The notes under the pieces were generated by a model that was not told where the DNA came from, made no database searches, and saw only the letters and a list, made by a program, of their open reading frames with translations. Positions 51,278 to 60,510 of a DNA stretch of 64,000 nucleotides are shown one piece after another. Position 1 is the first letter of the stretch. Each line of letters starts with the position of its first letter. Source of the DNA: Geodermatophilaceae bacterium NBWT11 (GTDB taxonomy: Bacteria; Actinomycetota; Actinomycetes; Mycobacteriales; Geodermatophilaceae); contig CP043652.1 in the NCBI GenBank assembly GCA_014218215.1, positions 4,402,001 to 4,466,000 on the forward strand, written 5' to 3'. The translations under genes and the position numbers were made by a program.

Positions 51278-52023
51278 ACGCCCTGCTCGAGGTGACGGGG
51301 CTGACCGCTGCCTACGGACGGGTCCCCGTGCTGCACGGTCTGGACCTCACCGTCGGCGAGGACGAGATCGTCGCCGTCCTCGGGGCGAACGGCGCAGGGA
51401 AGACCACCCTGCTGCGGGCCCTCTCCGGCGCGGTCCGCGCCCGGGGCGGGATCACCTTCGCCGGCGTCGACCTGACCCGGCTCCCGGCCCACCGGGTCGC
51501 CCGCGCCGGCATCGGGCACGTCCCGCAGGGCCGGGGCACGTTCACCGGGCTGACCGTGGAGGAGAACATCCGCCTGGGGTCGCTGTCCCGACCGCGCGCC
51601 GCCCGTGGCGCCGCCGCGGACGACCTCGCCCGCATCTACGAGACCTTCCCGGTGCTGGCCGACATGCGTCGGCGACCGGCCGGGGCCCTGTCCGGTGGCC
51701 AGCAGCAGATGCTGGCGCTGGGCCGTGCCCTGCTGGCCCGCCCCCGGCTGCTGCTGATCGACGAGCCGTCCCTGGGGCTGGCGCCGCTGACCTCCGCCGA
51801 CGTGTTCGCGGTGCTGGCCCGGTTGCGCGAATAGTGGTCGCTGTCGGTGCTGCTCGCCGAGCAGAACGCCCGCGCGTCGCTGCGCGTGGCCGACCGCGGC
51901 ATCGTGCTCGCCCGCGGCCGGGTGGTGGCTGCTGCCCCGGCCGCGGAGCTCGCCGCCGACCCCAGCCTGCACGCCGCCTACCTGGGCACCGCAGCCGACG
52001 ACCCGGAAGGGGTCCACCCGTGA
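51274..52023 (+). pseudogene. Branched-chain-amino-acid-type ABC ATPase (LivF class), interrupted by TAG
   Basis: The reading frame of 250 codons encodes a complete LivF-like ATPase (GANGAGKTT, LSGGQQQML, LLLIDEPSLGLAP, LSVLLAEQNARASL, final AAYLG) but codon 187 is TAG (51832-51834). The frame continues intact on the other side (WSLSVLLAEQN), so a single C-to-T change from CAG would explain it. The 186-residue truncated product has Walker A, signature and Walker B but lacks the EQN switch region and C-terminus, and is probably non-functional. The start overlaps livG-like and the natural stop overlaps the permease start. Confidence 0.85.
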
Positions 52024-52901
52024 CCGAGTTCCTCCAGCAGACCGCATCCGGTCTGACCACCGGCCTGGTCTACGCCGCCCTCGCCCTCGCCGTCGCCCTG
52101 GTCTTCCAGGGCACCGGCACCCTCAACTTCGCGCAGGGCGAGTTCGCCACCCTCGCGGCGTTCGTCGCCTTCGCGCTGAGCACGGCAGGGCTGTCCTGGT
52201 GGCTCGTGGTGCCGCTCGTCGTCGTCGCCGCCTTCGTGTTCGGCGCCGGCGTCGAGCGCGTGCTGGTCCGACCGGTCGAGAAGAGCGGCCCATTGGCCCT
52301 CCTCACCGTGACCGCCGCACTGCTGCTGGGCACCAACGCCGTGGTGGCCCTCGTCTGGGGCACCGACGTGCGCTCCGCCCCGTCCCCGTTCGGCGACGGG
52401 GCCCTGCAGCTCGGCCCGCTGACCTTCACGGCCCAGGCCCTGGGTGGCGGTGCGCTCGTGCTGGTGGCCATGGTGACCTGCGGGCTGGTCTTCCGGTTCA
52501 CCCCGCTGGGGCTCCGGCTGCGAGCCGTGGCGGACAACCCCGAGTCGGCCAAGCTGCTCGGCATCTCGACCGGGCTGATGCTGGCCGTGGGTTGGGGCAT
52601 CGCCGCCTCGGTCGGGGCGGTGGCCGGGCTCGTCGCCGCCCCCACGCTCGGGCTCTCCCCCGAGCTCATGACCAACGCACTGCTGCTCGCCCTGGCCGCA
52701 ACCACCCTCGGCGGGTTCTCCAGCCGGCTGGGTGCTGTCGTGGGCGGGCTGCTCGTGGGCCTGCTCTCCAACTGGGCGAGCAGGTACGTCCCCGGCATCG
52801 GAGGAGACCTCCAACTCGTGGTCCCGTTCGCAGTGATCTTCCTCGTCCTGCTCGTCCGCCCCCAGGGTCTCCTCGGCCGTGCGACGACGGTGCGCGCCTG
52901 A
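52020..52901 (+). CDS. Branched-chain-amino-acid-type ABC permease (LivH class)
   Basis: A 293-residue permease with about eight transmembrane helices. LNFAQGEFATLAAFVAFAL is the LivH hallmark, along with RFTPLGLRLRAVADNPESAKLLGI and the C-terminal LVLLVRPQGLLG. GTG 52020 overlaps the LivF natural stop as GTGA, so its translation would ordinarily be coupled to LivF; the premature stop 189 bases earlier might lower its expression. Confidence 0.9.
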   Translation: MTEFLQQTASGLTTGLVYAALALAVALVFQGTGTLNFAQGEFATLAAFVAFALSTAGLSWWLVVPLVVVAAFVFGAGVERVLVRPVEKSGPLALLTVTAALLLGTNAVVALVWGTDVRSAPSPFGDGALQLGPLTFTAQALGGGALVLVAMVTCGLVFRFTPLGLRLRAVADNPESAKLLGISTGLMLAVGWGIAASVGAVAGLVAAPTLGLSPELMTNALLLALAATTLGGFSSRLGAVVGGLLVGLLSNWASRYVPGIGGDLQLVVPFAVIFLVLLVRPQGLLGRATTVRA

Positions 52902-53977
52902 TGGCCGCCGTCGTCTCCGAGCCGCGCGGGGAGCACACCGACCGCGTGGACGTGGTCGCCACCGTCGGTCCCCGGCCCCGACCGGTGCCGCTGCTGCGCC
53001 GTCCGGTGACCTGGGCGTGGACGGCGTTGCTCGTCGTCGGCCTGGTCGTGCCCTTCCAGGTCAGCGACTACGACCTGTTCAAGGCCTCCCGGGTGCTGAC
53101 CATCGCCATCGCCGTCGCCGGCCTCAACCTGCTCATCGGGAGAGCCGGCCAGATCAGCGCCGGCCACGGAGCCCTCTACGGTCTCGGCGCCTACACCGCG
53201 ATGATCGCCGTCCGTGAGCTGGGGTGGTCCTGGCCCCTCGCCGTCGTGGCCGCGGTCGTGGTCTCCGGGGCGGTCGGGTGGCTCATCGGCCTCCCCGCAC
53301 TCCGGGTCCGCGGGCTGAACCTGGGGCTGCTGACCATCGCCATCGCCGCCATCTTCCCGTTGCTGCTGGCCCGGTTCTCCGACCTCACCGGCGGGACGAT
53401 CGGCCTGCAGCTGGCCGGCTCGCCGATCACCCCGCCGGCGGCCACCGGCCTCTCCGACGAGCAGTTCCAGTTCCTGCTGCTGGTCGTGGTGCTCGCCGTC
53501 GTGCTGGTGCTGCTGCGCAACCTGAGCACCGGTCCCTTCGGCCGGTCCATCGACGCACTCCGGGTGAACCCGCTGATGGCCAGGTCCGAGGGCGTGGACG
53601 TCAACCGCCTCACGCTGACGGTGTTCGGTGTCAGCTCGGCGGTGGCGGGGCTCGGCGGCGCCCTCGGCGGGCTGGTCCTGGCCTCGACGGTGCCCGACAG
53701 CTACTCGCTGTTCTTCTCCCTGGCCCTGCTGTCCGCGTGCGTGGTGGGCGGGTCCCGGACCTGGGCCGGCGCGCTCCTGGGCGCCGCGTTCATCGTCTAC
53801 CTGCCCGACCTGATCAGCCAGCAGATCGGCTCCACCACCGGGGGTCAGTGGTCCCAGCTGGCCTACGCCGCAGCCCTCCTGCTGACGCTGTTCTTCCTGC
53901 CCGCAGGGGTGGCCGGCGGGATCGGGCGGCTCTTCGGCCGCCTGGCCGGCGGTGTCCAGCGCCGTCGACGCCCCTGA
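52901..53977 (+). CDS. Branched-chain-amino-acid-type ABC permease (LivM class)
   Basis: A 358-residue permease with nine to ten helices, the LivM pattern GRAGQISAGHGALYGLGAYT and the cytoplasmic loop TGPFGRSIDALRVNPLMARS. GGSRTWAGALLGAAFIVYLP is typical near the end. ATG 52901 overlaps the LivH stop by one base. It forms the membrane channel with LivH. Confidence 0.9.
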   Translation: MAAVVSEPRGEHTDRVDVVATVGPRPRPVPLLRRPVTWAWTALLVVGLVVPFQVSDYDLFKASRVLTIAIAVAGLNLLIGRAGQISAGHGALYGLGAYTAMIAVRELGWSWPLAVVAAVVVSGAVGWLIGLPALRVRGLNLGLLTIAIAAIFPLLLARFSDLTGGTIGLQLAGSPITPPAATGLSDEQFQFLLLVVVLAVVLVLLRNLSTGPFGRSIDALRVNPLMARSEGVDVNRLTLTVFGVSSAVAGLGGALGGLVLASTVPDSYSLFFSLALLSACVVGGSRTWAGALLGAAFIVYLPDLISQQIGSTTGGQWSQLAYAAALLLTLFFLPAGVAGGIGRLFGRLAGGVQRRRRP

Positions 53978-54061
53978 TCCGTACCACCCCACACCGGGGC
54001 CGGCGACCGCCGTCCCTCCCGTCGCGCACTGCACCGTTGCAGTGGAGAGCGAGGTACCCCC

Positions 54062-55294
54062 ATGCCCACCATCCCCGTCACCCGGCGCGCCTGGCCCCGG
54101 CGAGCAGTCGTCGCCCTGGCCGCAGGCAGCCTCCTGCTGACCGCCGCATGCAGCGGCCGCGGCGACGACTCGGCCGACGCCGGCGGGGCCGACTCGGACG
54201 CCCCCATCGTGATCGGCCTGAGCTTCCCGCTCAGCGGGCCACTGGCCGGCGCTGCCGCCGTGGCCGACGGGGCGGTCGCCTACTTCGAGCACGTCAACGC
54301 CGACGGCGGCGTCGACGGACGGCAGATCGACTACCAGCTCCTCGACGACGGGTACGACCCGGCCCGGCAGGCCGACAACGCGCGGCAGCTGGTGGACCAG
54401 GACGGAGCCGACGTCGTCCTCACCTTCGGCGGGATCTCCAGTGCCACCGCGCCGTACTTGAACGGCGCCGAGGTCGCCCAGGTCGCCTTCGGGACCCAGG
54501 AGGCCCTGTCCGACACCGATGCCACGCCGTTCACCCGCGCCTGGTTCCCGGACGGCCGCTGGGAGGGCCAGGTCGTCGCCCAGGACATCCAGGCCGACAA
54601 CCCCGACGCGGTCGTGGGCGTGCTGGGCGTCAGCAACGACCTGACCACCAGCCAGGTGGACGGGCTGACCGACGGCGGGGTCACCCCCGACCAGGTGCTC
54701 ACCGTCGCCCCCGGGGTGGTGGACCTGACCAGTCAGCTCAACCAGCTGCGCGCCGCAGGTGTGGACACCCTGCTCCTCGCCACGGTGGGTCCGGCCCAGT
54801 CGGCGACCTTGCGCACGATGGCCGACATCGGCTACCGGCCCACCACCTACCTCTACAGCGCAGCGGCGGACTTCGCGACCACGATCGGTCCGGCCGGTGC
54901 GGACACCGTGACCGGCGCCCGCACCGCGCAGTACTTCAAGGACCCGGCCGACCCGCGGTGGGCGGACGACGAGGGCGTGCAGGCCTTCCGGGCCGACGTC
55001 GCCGAGTACGGCGACGAGGCCAACGTCGACTCCTACCTCGCCATGGAGGGGTACGGCGCCGCAGCGGCGACGGTCGCAGCGCTCGAGGGTTCCGACGGCG
55101 AGGGCGGCGCGGCCTTCACCGCCGCGTGGGACGCGGTCGACGGGTTGGACAACCCGGCGCTGCTGCCGGACGTCCAGCTGTCCGCCGGTCCCGGCGACCG
55201 TCTGGTCCACGTCTACCGGATGCTCGAGTTCGACGGCACGAGCTGGCAGGACGCCGGCGAGCCGGTCGACGCCGACGACCTCGAGCAGGGCTGA
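54062..55294 (+). CDS. Branched-chain-amino-acid-type substrate-binding lipoprotein (Peripla_BP_6)
   Basis: A 410-residue receptor with basic N-terminus, hydrophobic stretch and lipobox TAAC near residue 30, then an Asp/Gly linker. IVIGLSFPLSGPLAGAAAVADG opens the two-lobe domain, LTFGGISSATAPYLNGAEVA is the ligand-cleft region. It follows LivM after 84 bases and is last in the operon, ahead of a very strong hairpin. The ligand is not readable; an aromatic acid is the contextual guess. Confidence 0.88.
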   Translation: MPTIPVTRRAWPRRAVVALAAGSLLLTAACSGRGDDSADAGGADSDAPIVIGLSFPLSGPLAGAAAVADGAVAYFEHVNADGGVDGRQIDYQLLDDGYDPARQADNARQLVDQDGADVVLTFGGISSATAPYLNGAEVAQVAFGTQEALSDTDATPFTRAWFPDGRWEGQVVAQDIQADNPDAVVGVLGVSNDLTTSQVDGLTDGGVTPDQVLTVAPGVVDLTSQLNQLRAAGVDTLLLATVGPAQSATLRTMADIGYRPTTYLYSAAADFATTIGPAGADTVTGARTAQYFKDPADPRWADDEGVQAFRADVAEYGDEANVDSYLAMEGYGAAAATVAALEGSDGEGGAAFTAAWDAVDGLDNPALLPDVQLSAGPGDRLVHVYRMLEFDGTSWQDAGEPVDADDLEQG

Positions 55295-55307
55295 GCACGA
55301 CCCACGA

Positions 55308-55343
55308 GGGCTCCCCGCCCGGCTCCGGCCGGGCGGGGAGCCC
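55308..55343. terminator. Strong bidirectional hairpin
   Basis: A perfect 16-base-pair stem, GGGCTCCCCGCCCGGC and its complement, around a TCCG loop. It separates the importer operon from the convergent esterase gene. No U-run follows. Confidence 0.8.
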
Positions 55344-55365
55344 CTCGAGGGTCAGGCCGTGAGGG

Positions 55366-56298
55366 TCAGACCCGGCGGTGGGCGGTGACGAACGTCCGGA
55401 CGGCGGCGTTCAGGTCGGCGTCCTCGGGGGACGAGCCGCCGAACCCACCGTGCGGCATGGCCTCGAACACGTGCAGCTCGGTGGGGACGCCGGCCGCCAG
55501 CAGTGCACGGTGGAAGCGCACCGTGTTGGACAGGAAGAGGTCCCGGGTGCCCGACTGGAGGAACGTGGGCGGGAAGCCGGTGAGGTCGGCGAACAACGGC
55601 GACAGGTAGGGGTGCGCGAGGTCGTGCCCGTCGGCGTACATCACGTTCACCTCGGCCAGGCTGGCCAGGACGTTGTCCACGCCGTCCAGCACGGCGAAGG
55701 TGTCCCCGGACTCGGTCAGGTCGACCTCCGGGGTGGTCAACACGGCTGCCGCCGGCATGGGCAGACCCTCGTCCTTGGCCCGGACCAGCAGTGCGGCCGC
55801 GATGTTCGCCCCGGCGGAACCGCCGCTGATGAACAGGTCGGCGGGGTCGCGGACCTCCAGCATCGCCCGGTAGACCGCCACCGCGTCGTCCAGACCGGCC
55901 GGGTACGGGTGCTGCGGAGGCATCCGGTAGTCCAGCGCCCAGGTCGTCATCCCCACGGTGAGCGCCTGGACCGCGCCAGTGAGCGCACAGGCACGCCCAC
56001 CGCCGGACATGAGACCGCCGCCGTGGACGTTCAGCATCAACGGCCCGGAGTCCCCTTCCGGCAGACCCTCCGGCTGCAGCACGTAGACGCGGGCCCCTCC
56101 TACCTCGGTCTCGGTCTCGGCGACCGGCAACGGGTGGCCGGCGAACATCGACACGATGTAGCCCTCGATGCCCGCGGCGAACGCCGCCCAGCCCTCGAGG
56201 TCCCCCGGGTCGGGGAAGGCGGACGCCGGCCGCGGGTTGGCCAGGAAGGCCTGGGCCTGCTCGCTGAGGTGGGCAGGCACGGGAACGGGGGTGGTCAT
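55366..56298 (-). CDS. Alpha/beta hydrolase of the HSL family
   Basis: A 310-residue cytosolic hydrolase: LNVHGGGLMSGGGR oxyanion block, nucleophile elbow ISGGSAGANI, acid in QSGTRDLFLSN, His in EAMPHGGFGG. LDYRMPPQHPYPAGLDDAV replaces the usual DYRLAPEHP block. It stands alone, convergent with the Liv-type importer operon. A role in de-esterifying the aromatic substrate is possible but rests only on location. Confidence 0.85.
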   Translation of the reverse strand: MTTPVPVPAHLSEQAQAFLANPRPASAFPDPGDLEGWAAFAAGIEGYIVSMFAGHPLPVAETETEVGGARVYVLQPEGLPEGDSGPLMLNVHGGGLMSGGGRACALTGAVQALTVGMTTWALDYRMPPQHPYPAGLDDAVAVYRAMLEVRDPADLFISGGSAGANIAAALLVRAKDEGLPMPAAAVLTTPEVDLTESGDTFAVLDGVDNVLASLAEVNVMYADGHDLAHPYLSPLFADLTGFPPTFLQSGTRDLFLSNTVRFHRALLAAGVPTELHVFEAMPHGGFGGSSPEDADLNAAVRTFVTAHRRV

Positions 56299-56374
56299 GA
56301 CGCCTCCGAGGGTGAGTCGACAGATGGTGGACGGACGGTGGATCGCAGTTCCCCTCCTCCCCGGTTGCGCCGGG

Positions 56375-56920
56375 TCAGTGGGTGAGGACCAACTTGAGGA
56401 CGATGGCCAGCAGGGCTACCAGTGCCGCGACCACCCCGATCGAGAGCGCCCGGCCGAGCGCGACGTCGGCCTGCAGCCGGCGGTAGACCAGACCCACGCC
56501 GGCCACGCGGACGAGCCCGACGCCGGCGGCGACAGCCTGCCCCGCGACCTCGGGCAGCCAGCCCAACGCCGTCCCCAGCAGCACGGTCGCCGGCAGCACC
56601 CCCGAGCTCACGATCGGGACGGCGTCGCGCAGCACCTGTCGCGTCCGCGTCTGGTCACCGCCGCCGAACAGCACCCCGACGGAGTGCGCCAGCACGTGCG
56701 CCACGTACGTGGACAGCACCGTGCCGACCACCAGGACGACTGCGGTCCCCGAGTCGACGGCCAGCGGGGAGGCCCCGACCACGGCGGCCAGCACCAGGAC
56801 GTTCCCGTAGACGTAGGCCGCGACCCGGCTCTCGGCCCGGTGCGGGTCGACGTCGTCGCGGCGCTTCGTCAACAGGCGCAGCACCGCCGCCTCGTCCAGG
56901 TGTCCGCCCGCGGCGCTCAC
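56375..56920 (-). CDS. Unidentified membrane protein with four to five helices
   Basis: A 181-residue protein with a charged N-terminal 35 residues (LLTKRRDDVDPHRAESR) and four or five hydrophobic segments; one contains His residues in VAHVLAHSVGVLFG. No family was recognised with confidence. GTG 56920 overlaps the stop of the membrane hydrolase upstream (GTGA), so the two are co-translated. Confidence 0.65.
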   Translation of the reverse strand: MSAAGGHLDEAAVLRLLTKRRDDVDPHRAESRVAAYVYGNVLVLAAVVGASPLAVDSGTAVVLVVGTVLSTYVAHVLAHSVGVLFGGGDQTRTRQVLRDAVPIVSSGVLPATVLLGTALGWLPEVAGQAVAAGVGLVRVAGVGLVYRRLQADVALGRALSIGVVAALVALLAIVLKLVLTH

Positions 56921-58623
56921 CCCACGACCTCACGGGCGCGAGCGGTGTCTGCCTCGGTCCACCCGTCCGGCGGGGCGATCAGCAGCCAGGCGTCGAGCAT
57001 CAGGTTCCCGTAGTTGTGCCCGTAGCCGTCGGGTGGCGACTGGGCGTTGGTCATGTCCACGGTCACCTGCCAGAACGTGACCACCGGGTACCAACTCATG
57101 GCTGGTGACACACCGTCGCCCCGCGGCTCGACCAGCCAGTCGGGCCGGGAGAACAACAGGTCGGGTGCCCACCAGACGATGGGGTCGGACGGGTGCATGA
57201 GGTAGACGACCCGGGGTTCCAGCCACGGGCTCGCCGGCTGCGCCAGGTCATCCGCATCCGACCCGAACCGAACGGCGAGACCGCTCGCGTAGACGGGTTC
57301 CACCTCGGGCTCGCCCGGGTCGCGACGGTCCACGAACGCCGACCACAGCTCGTTGCTGTTGGGCGGCCCGACCCACAGCACCCCGTCCGCTCGCTCCCGG
57401 ATGTCGGCCAGCCCGTCGAAGGCGGCCTCCGACCCGGCCGAGCCCAGGCTCTCCCCGTAGACCAGCAACTGCGGCCGTCCACCCTCGGGGATCTCCTGCA
57501 CCCGGTCGTAGACCGCGTCGAACAAGGTGCGCCCCGCCGCGGCAGCCCGGGAGCGGTCGACGATGAAGGACAGCCAGCTCGGCAGGTAGGAGTACTGCGT
57601 GGCCACGGTCGCGGTGTCCCCGCCGTAGACCAGCTCCAGCGCCTCCGGGGAGGCGCTGTTGACCCAGCCCGTACCGGTCGTCGTCACCACCGCGAGCACC
57701 TCGCGGTCGAACGCGCCGGTGCGCTCCAGTTCGTCGACAGCCAGGTCGGCCCGCGCCTCGGGTGAGTCGGCGGATTCGAGACCGACGTAGGCGCGGATGG
57801 GGACGGCCACGTCGTCCTCCGTGATGCCGGCGGCCTCGGCGATCCGTGCGCGCGCGGGACCACCGGTGACGAACGCCTGCCCCTCCGAGCCCAGCGAGTC
57901 CCACGGGGCCAGGGACCCAGGTGACCCGGAGCGCTCGGACGCCTGCGGGCGGGTCACCCCGTCCGGGGTCTGGTCGTTGGTCACGGAGAAGCTGGCATCG
58001 GCTGCCGACAACGCCCATCGCAGCACCACGCCTTCGAGGACACCTGCGACCAGCAGCGCCGCCAGGACGGCACCGGCCACCTGGGCCGCGAACCGGGGCA
58101 CGCGGACCCTGCCGTGGAGGAACCCGCGGATGGCTCGCGCGATCCACCGGATGCCGCGCCCGGCGAGCACGAGGACGGCCGCGACGACGACGATCATCGG
58201 AGCTGCTCGGAGCCACCCCGCTGCCGAGTCGGCGGGCATCCCGATCAGCTCGCGGACCTCCCCCTGCCAGTCGGAGGCGATGGTCAGCACGACCAGCAGG
58301 GACACCGGCACGACGACCAGCAACGCCGCCCACCCGATCCGGTGGAGAACGCGTGGGACCGTGGCGTACACCCGGTCGGCAGCACGTCGGTACGGGCCCC
58401 AGTGCCGGAGGGCCCAGAGCACGAGACAGCTGAGCCCGTAGCCGATCGCGGCGGAGATGCCGCTCACCAGCCCCTGGAAGAACCAGGTGCGCGGCAACAG
58501 GGACGGCGTCATGGCCATGAGCGCGAACGCAGTCCCCACGATGAGGGCGACCGGGTCGACCCACCACCACGGCCGCCGCGCACCAGTCAGTTCGACCGTG
58601 CCACTGGTGCCTGCCACCGTCAC
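56917..58623 (-). CDS. Membrane-anchored alpha/beta hydrolase (Abhydrolase_9 type)
   Basis: A 568-residue protein: five transmembrane helices in the first ~215 residues, then a large soluble hydrolase domain. The nucleophile elbow is LVYGESLGSAGSEAAF, and conserved blocks include IRAYVGLESADSPEARADLA, SYLPSWLSFIVD, VVYLMHPSDPIVWW and DGYGHNYG. These match the actinobacterial Abhydrolase_9 family, whose substrate is unknown; lipid or cell-envelope esters are plausible. GTG 58623, with GGGGAG eight bases upstream, is favoured over an ORF opening at 58662. Confidence 0.75.
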   Translation of the reverse strand: MTVAGTSGTVELTGARRPWWWVDPVALIVGTAFALMAMTPSLLPRTWFFQGLVSGISAAIGYGLSCLVLWALRHWGPYRRAADRVYATVPRVLHRIGWAALLVVVPVSLLVVLTIASDWQGEVRELIGMPADSAAGWLRAAPMIVVVAAVLVLAGRGIRWIARAIRGFLHGRVRVPRFAAQVAGAVLAALLVAGVLEGVVLRWALSAADASFSVTNDQTPDGVTRPQASERSGSPGSLAPWDSLGSEGQAFVTGGPARARIAEAAGITEDDVAVPIRAYVGLESADSPEARADLAVDELERTGAFDREVLAVVTTTGTGWVNSASPEALELVYGGDTATVATQYSYLPSWLSFIVDRSRAAAAGRTLFDAVYDRVQEIPEGGRPQLLVYGESLGSAGSEAAFDGLADIRERADGVLWVGPPNSNELWSAFVDRRDPGEPEVEPVYASGLAVRFGSDADDLAQPASPWLEPRVVYLMHPSDPIVWWAPDLLFSRPDWLVEPRGDGVSPAMSWYPVVTFWQVTVDMTNAQSPPDGYGHNYGNLMLDAWLLIAPPDGWTEADTARAREVVG

Positions 58624-58675
58624 GTGGCCGTCTCCCCGACCTGGGCGTGGGGTCCACCGCACGAGTGGCTGGGGT

Positions 58676-60361
58676 TCATCGTCGCAGGTCGGGGAAGTCG
58701 GTGTCGCTGTACTCCGTGGACCCGCCGTCGCCGGCCTCCTCGCGCCGGCGCAGCTCGACCCGGCGGATCTTGCCGCTGATGGTCTTGGGCAGCTCGTAGA
58801 ACTCGATCTTGCGGACCCGCAGGAACGGGGCCAGGTTCGCCCGGGCGTGGGCCAGGATGGACCGGGCGGTCTCCGCGGTGGGCTCGTGGCCGGCGGCCAG
58901 GGCGATGTAGGCCTTGGGGACGGCGGCGCGCACCGGGTCCGGGGCGGGGACGACGGCGGCCTCGGCGACGGCGGGGTGCTCGATGAGCACGCTCTCCAGC
59001 TCGAACGGGCTGATCTTGTAGTCGCTGGCCTTGAAGACGTCGTCGGTGCGCCCGACGTAGGTGATGTAGCCCTCGGCGTCCTGGGTCGCGACGTCCCCGG
59101 TGTGGTAGTACCCGCCGGCCATGGCGTCGGCGTTGCGCTGCGGGTCGCCGGCGTACCCGGTCATCAGCGGCAGCGGGTGGGCCGACAGGTCCAGGCAGAT
59201 CTCGCCCTCGTCACCGACCTCGCCGGTGACCGGGTCGACCAGCACCACCGGGCAGCCCGGCAGTGGCCGGCCCATCGAGCCGGGCTTGACCGGGGAGCCG
59301 GGGGTGTTGCCGACCACGGCGGTCATCTCGGTCTGCCCGAACCCGTCGCGCAGGGTCAGTCCCCAGGCCTTCTCCACCTGGGAGATCACCTCGGGGTTGA
59401 GCGGTTCACCGGCCGCGATGACCTCGCGCAGGGAGCCCGGGCCGCCGGAGAGGTCGGCCTGGATCAGCATCCGCCACACCGTCGGCGGGGCGCAGAACGT
59501 GGTGATCCCGGCCGAGCGGATCCGCTCCAGCAGTGCCGGGGCGTCGAAGCGGGCGTAGTTGTAGAGGTAGATCGTGGCGCCGGTGATCCACGGGGCGAAG
59601 AAGCAGGACCAGGCGTGCTTGGCCCAGCCCGGCGAGCTGATGTTCAGGTGGACGTCGCCGGGCTGCAGGCCCAGCCAGTACACCGTCGACAGGTGCCCGA
59701 GGGGGTAGCTGACCTGGGTGTGCTCGACCAGCTTGGGGCGCGAGGTGGTGCCGGAGGTGAAGTACAGCAGCAGCGGGTCGCCGGGGGCGGTGCCCGGGTG
59801 CTCCACGGGGGCGTCGTCGGCGTCGGCCGCGTCGGCGTAGGACAGCCAGCCCTCGACCGGGCCGCCCACGGCGATGCGGGTGTACTCCCCGGGCACGTCG
59901 GCGAACTTGCCCGTGTCGGCGGCGTTGGCGACGACGTGGGCCGCGCCGCCGCGCTCGATCCGGTCGACCAGGTCGGTCGGGCCCAGCGCGGTGGTGGTCG
60001 GCATGATGACCGCGCCGAGCTTCATCACCGCCAGCATCGACTCCCACAGCTGCACCTGGTTGCCCAGCATCAGCACCACCCGGTCACCGCGGCCGATGCC
60101 GACCGAGGCGAACCAGCGGGCCACCTGGTCCGAGCGCCGCACCATCTCGGCGAAGGTGTACTTCGCCTCGGTGCCGTCGGCCTCGGCGATCCACAGCGCG
60201 GTGCCCTGGTCGTCGCGGGCGTAGGCGTCGAACCAGTCGTGCGCCCAGTTGAACCGCTCGCCCAGGTCGGGCCAGCTGAACTCCGCGACGGCGCGCGCGT
60301 GCTCACCCCGCAGCGCCAGCAGCTGGTCCCGGGCGGCGCGGTAGGCCTCGGTCGCGGACAT
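58676..60361 (-). CDS. AMP-forming acyl-CoA synthetase (MACS-like)
   Basis: A 561-residue adenylate-forming ligase. The phosphate loop is LYFTSGTTSRPKLVEH, the A5-type motif is GFGQTEMTAVVG, adenine/hinge motifs are YHTGDVATQDAEGYITYVGR, and the catalytic Lys is in PKTISGKIRR. ISSPGWAKHAWSCFFAPW is characteristic of medium-chain and aryl-CoA ligases. It would activate a carboxylic acid, possibly an aromatic or short acid from the neighbouring pathway, to its CoA thioester. ATG 60361 follows AGGAGGA. The 149-base gap to the SDR stop shows no gene. Confidence 0.9.
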   Translation of the reverse strand: MSATEAYRAARDQLLALRGEHARAVAEFSWPDLGERFNWAHDWFDAYARDDQGTALWIAEADGTEAKYTFAEMVRRSDQVARWFASVGIGRGDRVVLMLGNQVQLWESMLAVMKLGAVIMPTTTALGPTDLVDRIERGGAAHVVANAADTGKFADVPGEYTRIAVGGPVEGWLSYADAADADDAPVEHPGTAPGDPLLLYFTSGTTSRPKLVEHTQVSYPLGHLSTVYWLGLQPGDVHLNISSPGWAKHAWSCFFAPWITGATIYLYNYARFDAPALLERIRSAGITTFCAPPTVWRMLIQADLSGGPGSLREVIAAGEPLNPEVISQVEKAWGLTLRDGFGQTEMTAVVGNTPGSPVKPGSMGRPLPGCPVVLVDPVTGEVGDEGEICLDLSAHPLPLMTGYAGDPQRNADAMAGGYYHTGDVATQDAEGYITYVGRTDDVFKASDYKISPFELESVLIEHPAVAEAAVVPAPDPVRAAVPKAYIALAAGHEPTAETARSILAHARANLAPFLRVRKIEFYELPKTISGKIRRVELRRREEAGDGGSTEYSDTDFPDLRR

Positions 60362-60510
60362 CGGTGGGTTCCTCCTGGGGGTGGACGGAGCTCGATGGTC
60401 AGGTGCGGATCGGTGCGCCGCCACCCCCAGACGTGTCACGACACAAGGGGACGTGGAAGGACGCCCGCCGACCGGTCCTGGCCACCGGGTCCGGCGGCCA
60501 GGACGCGACG

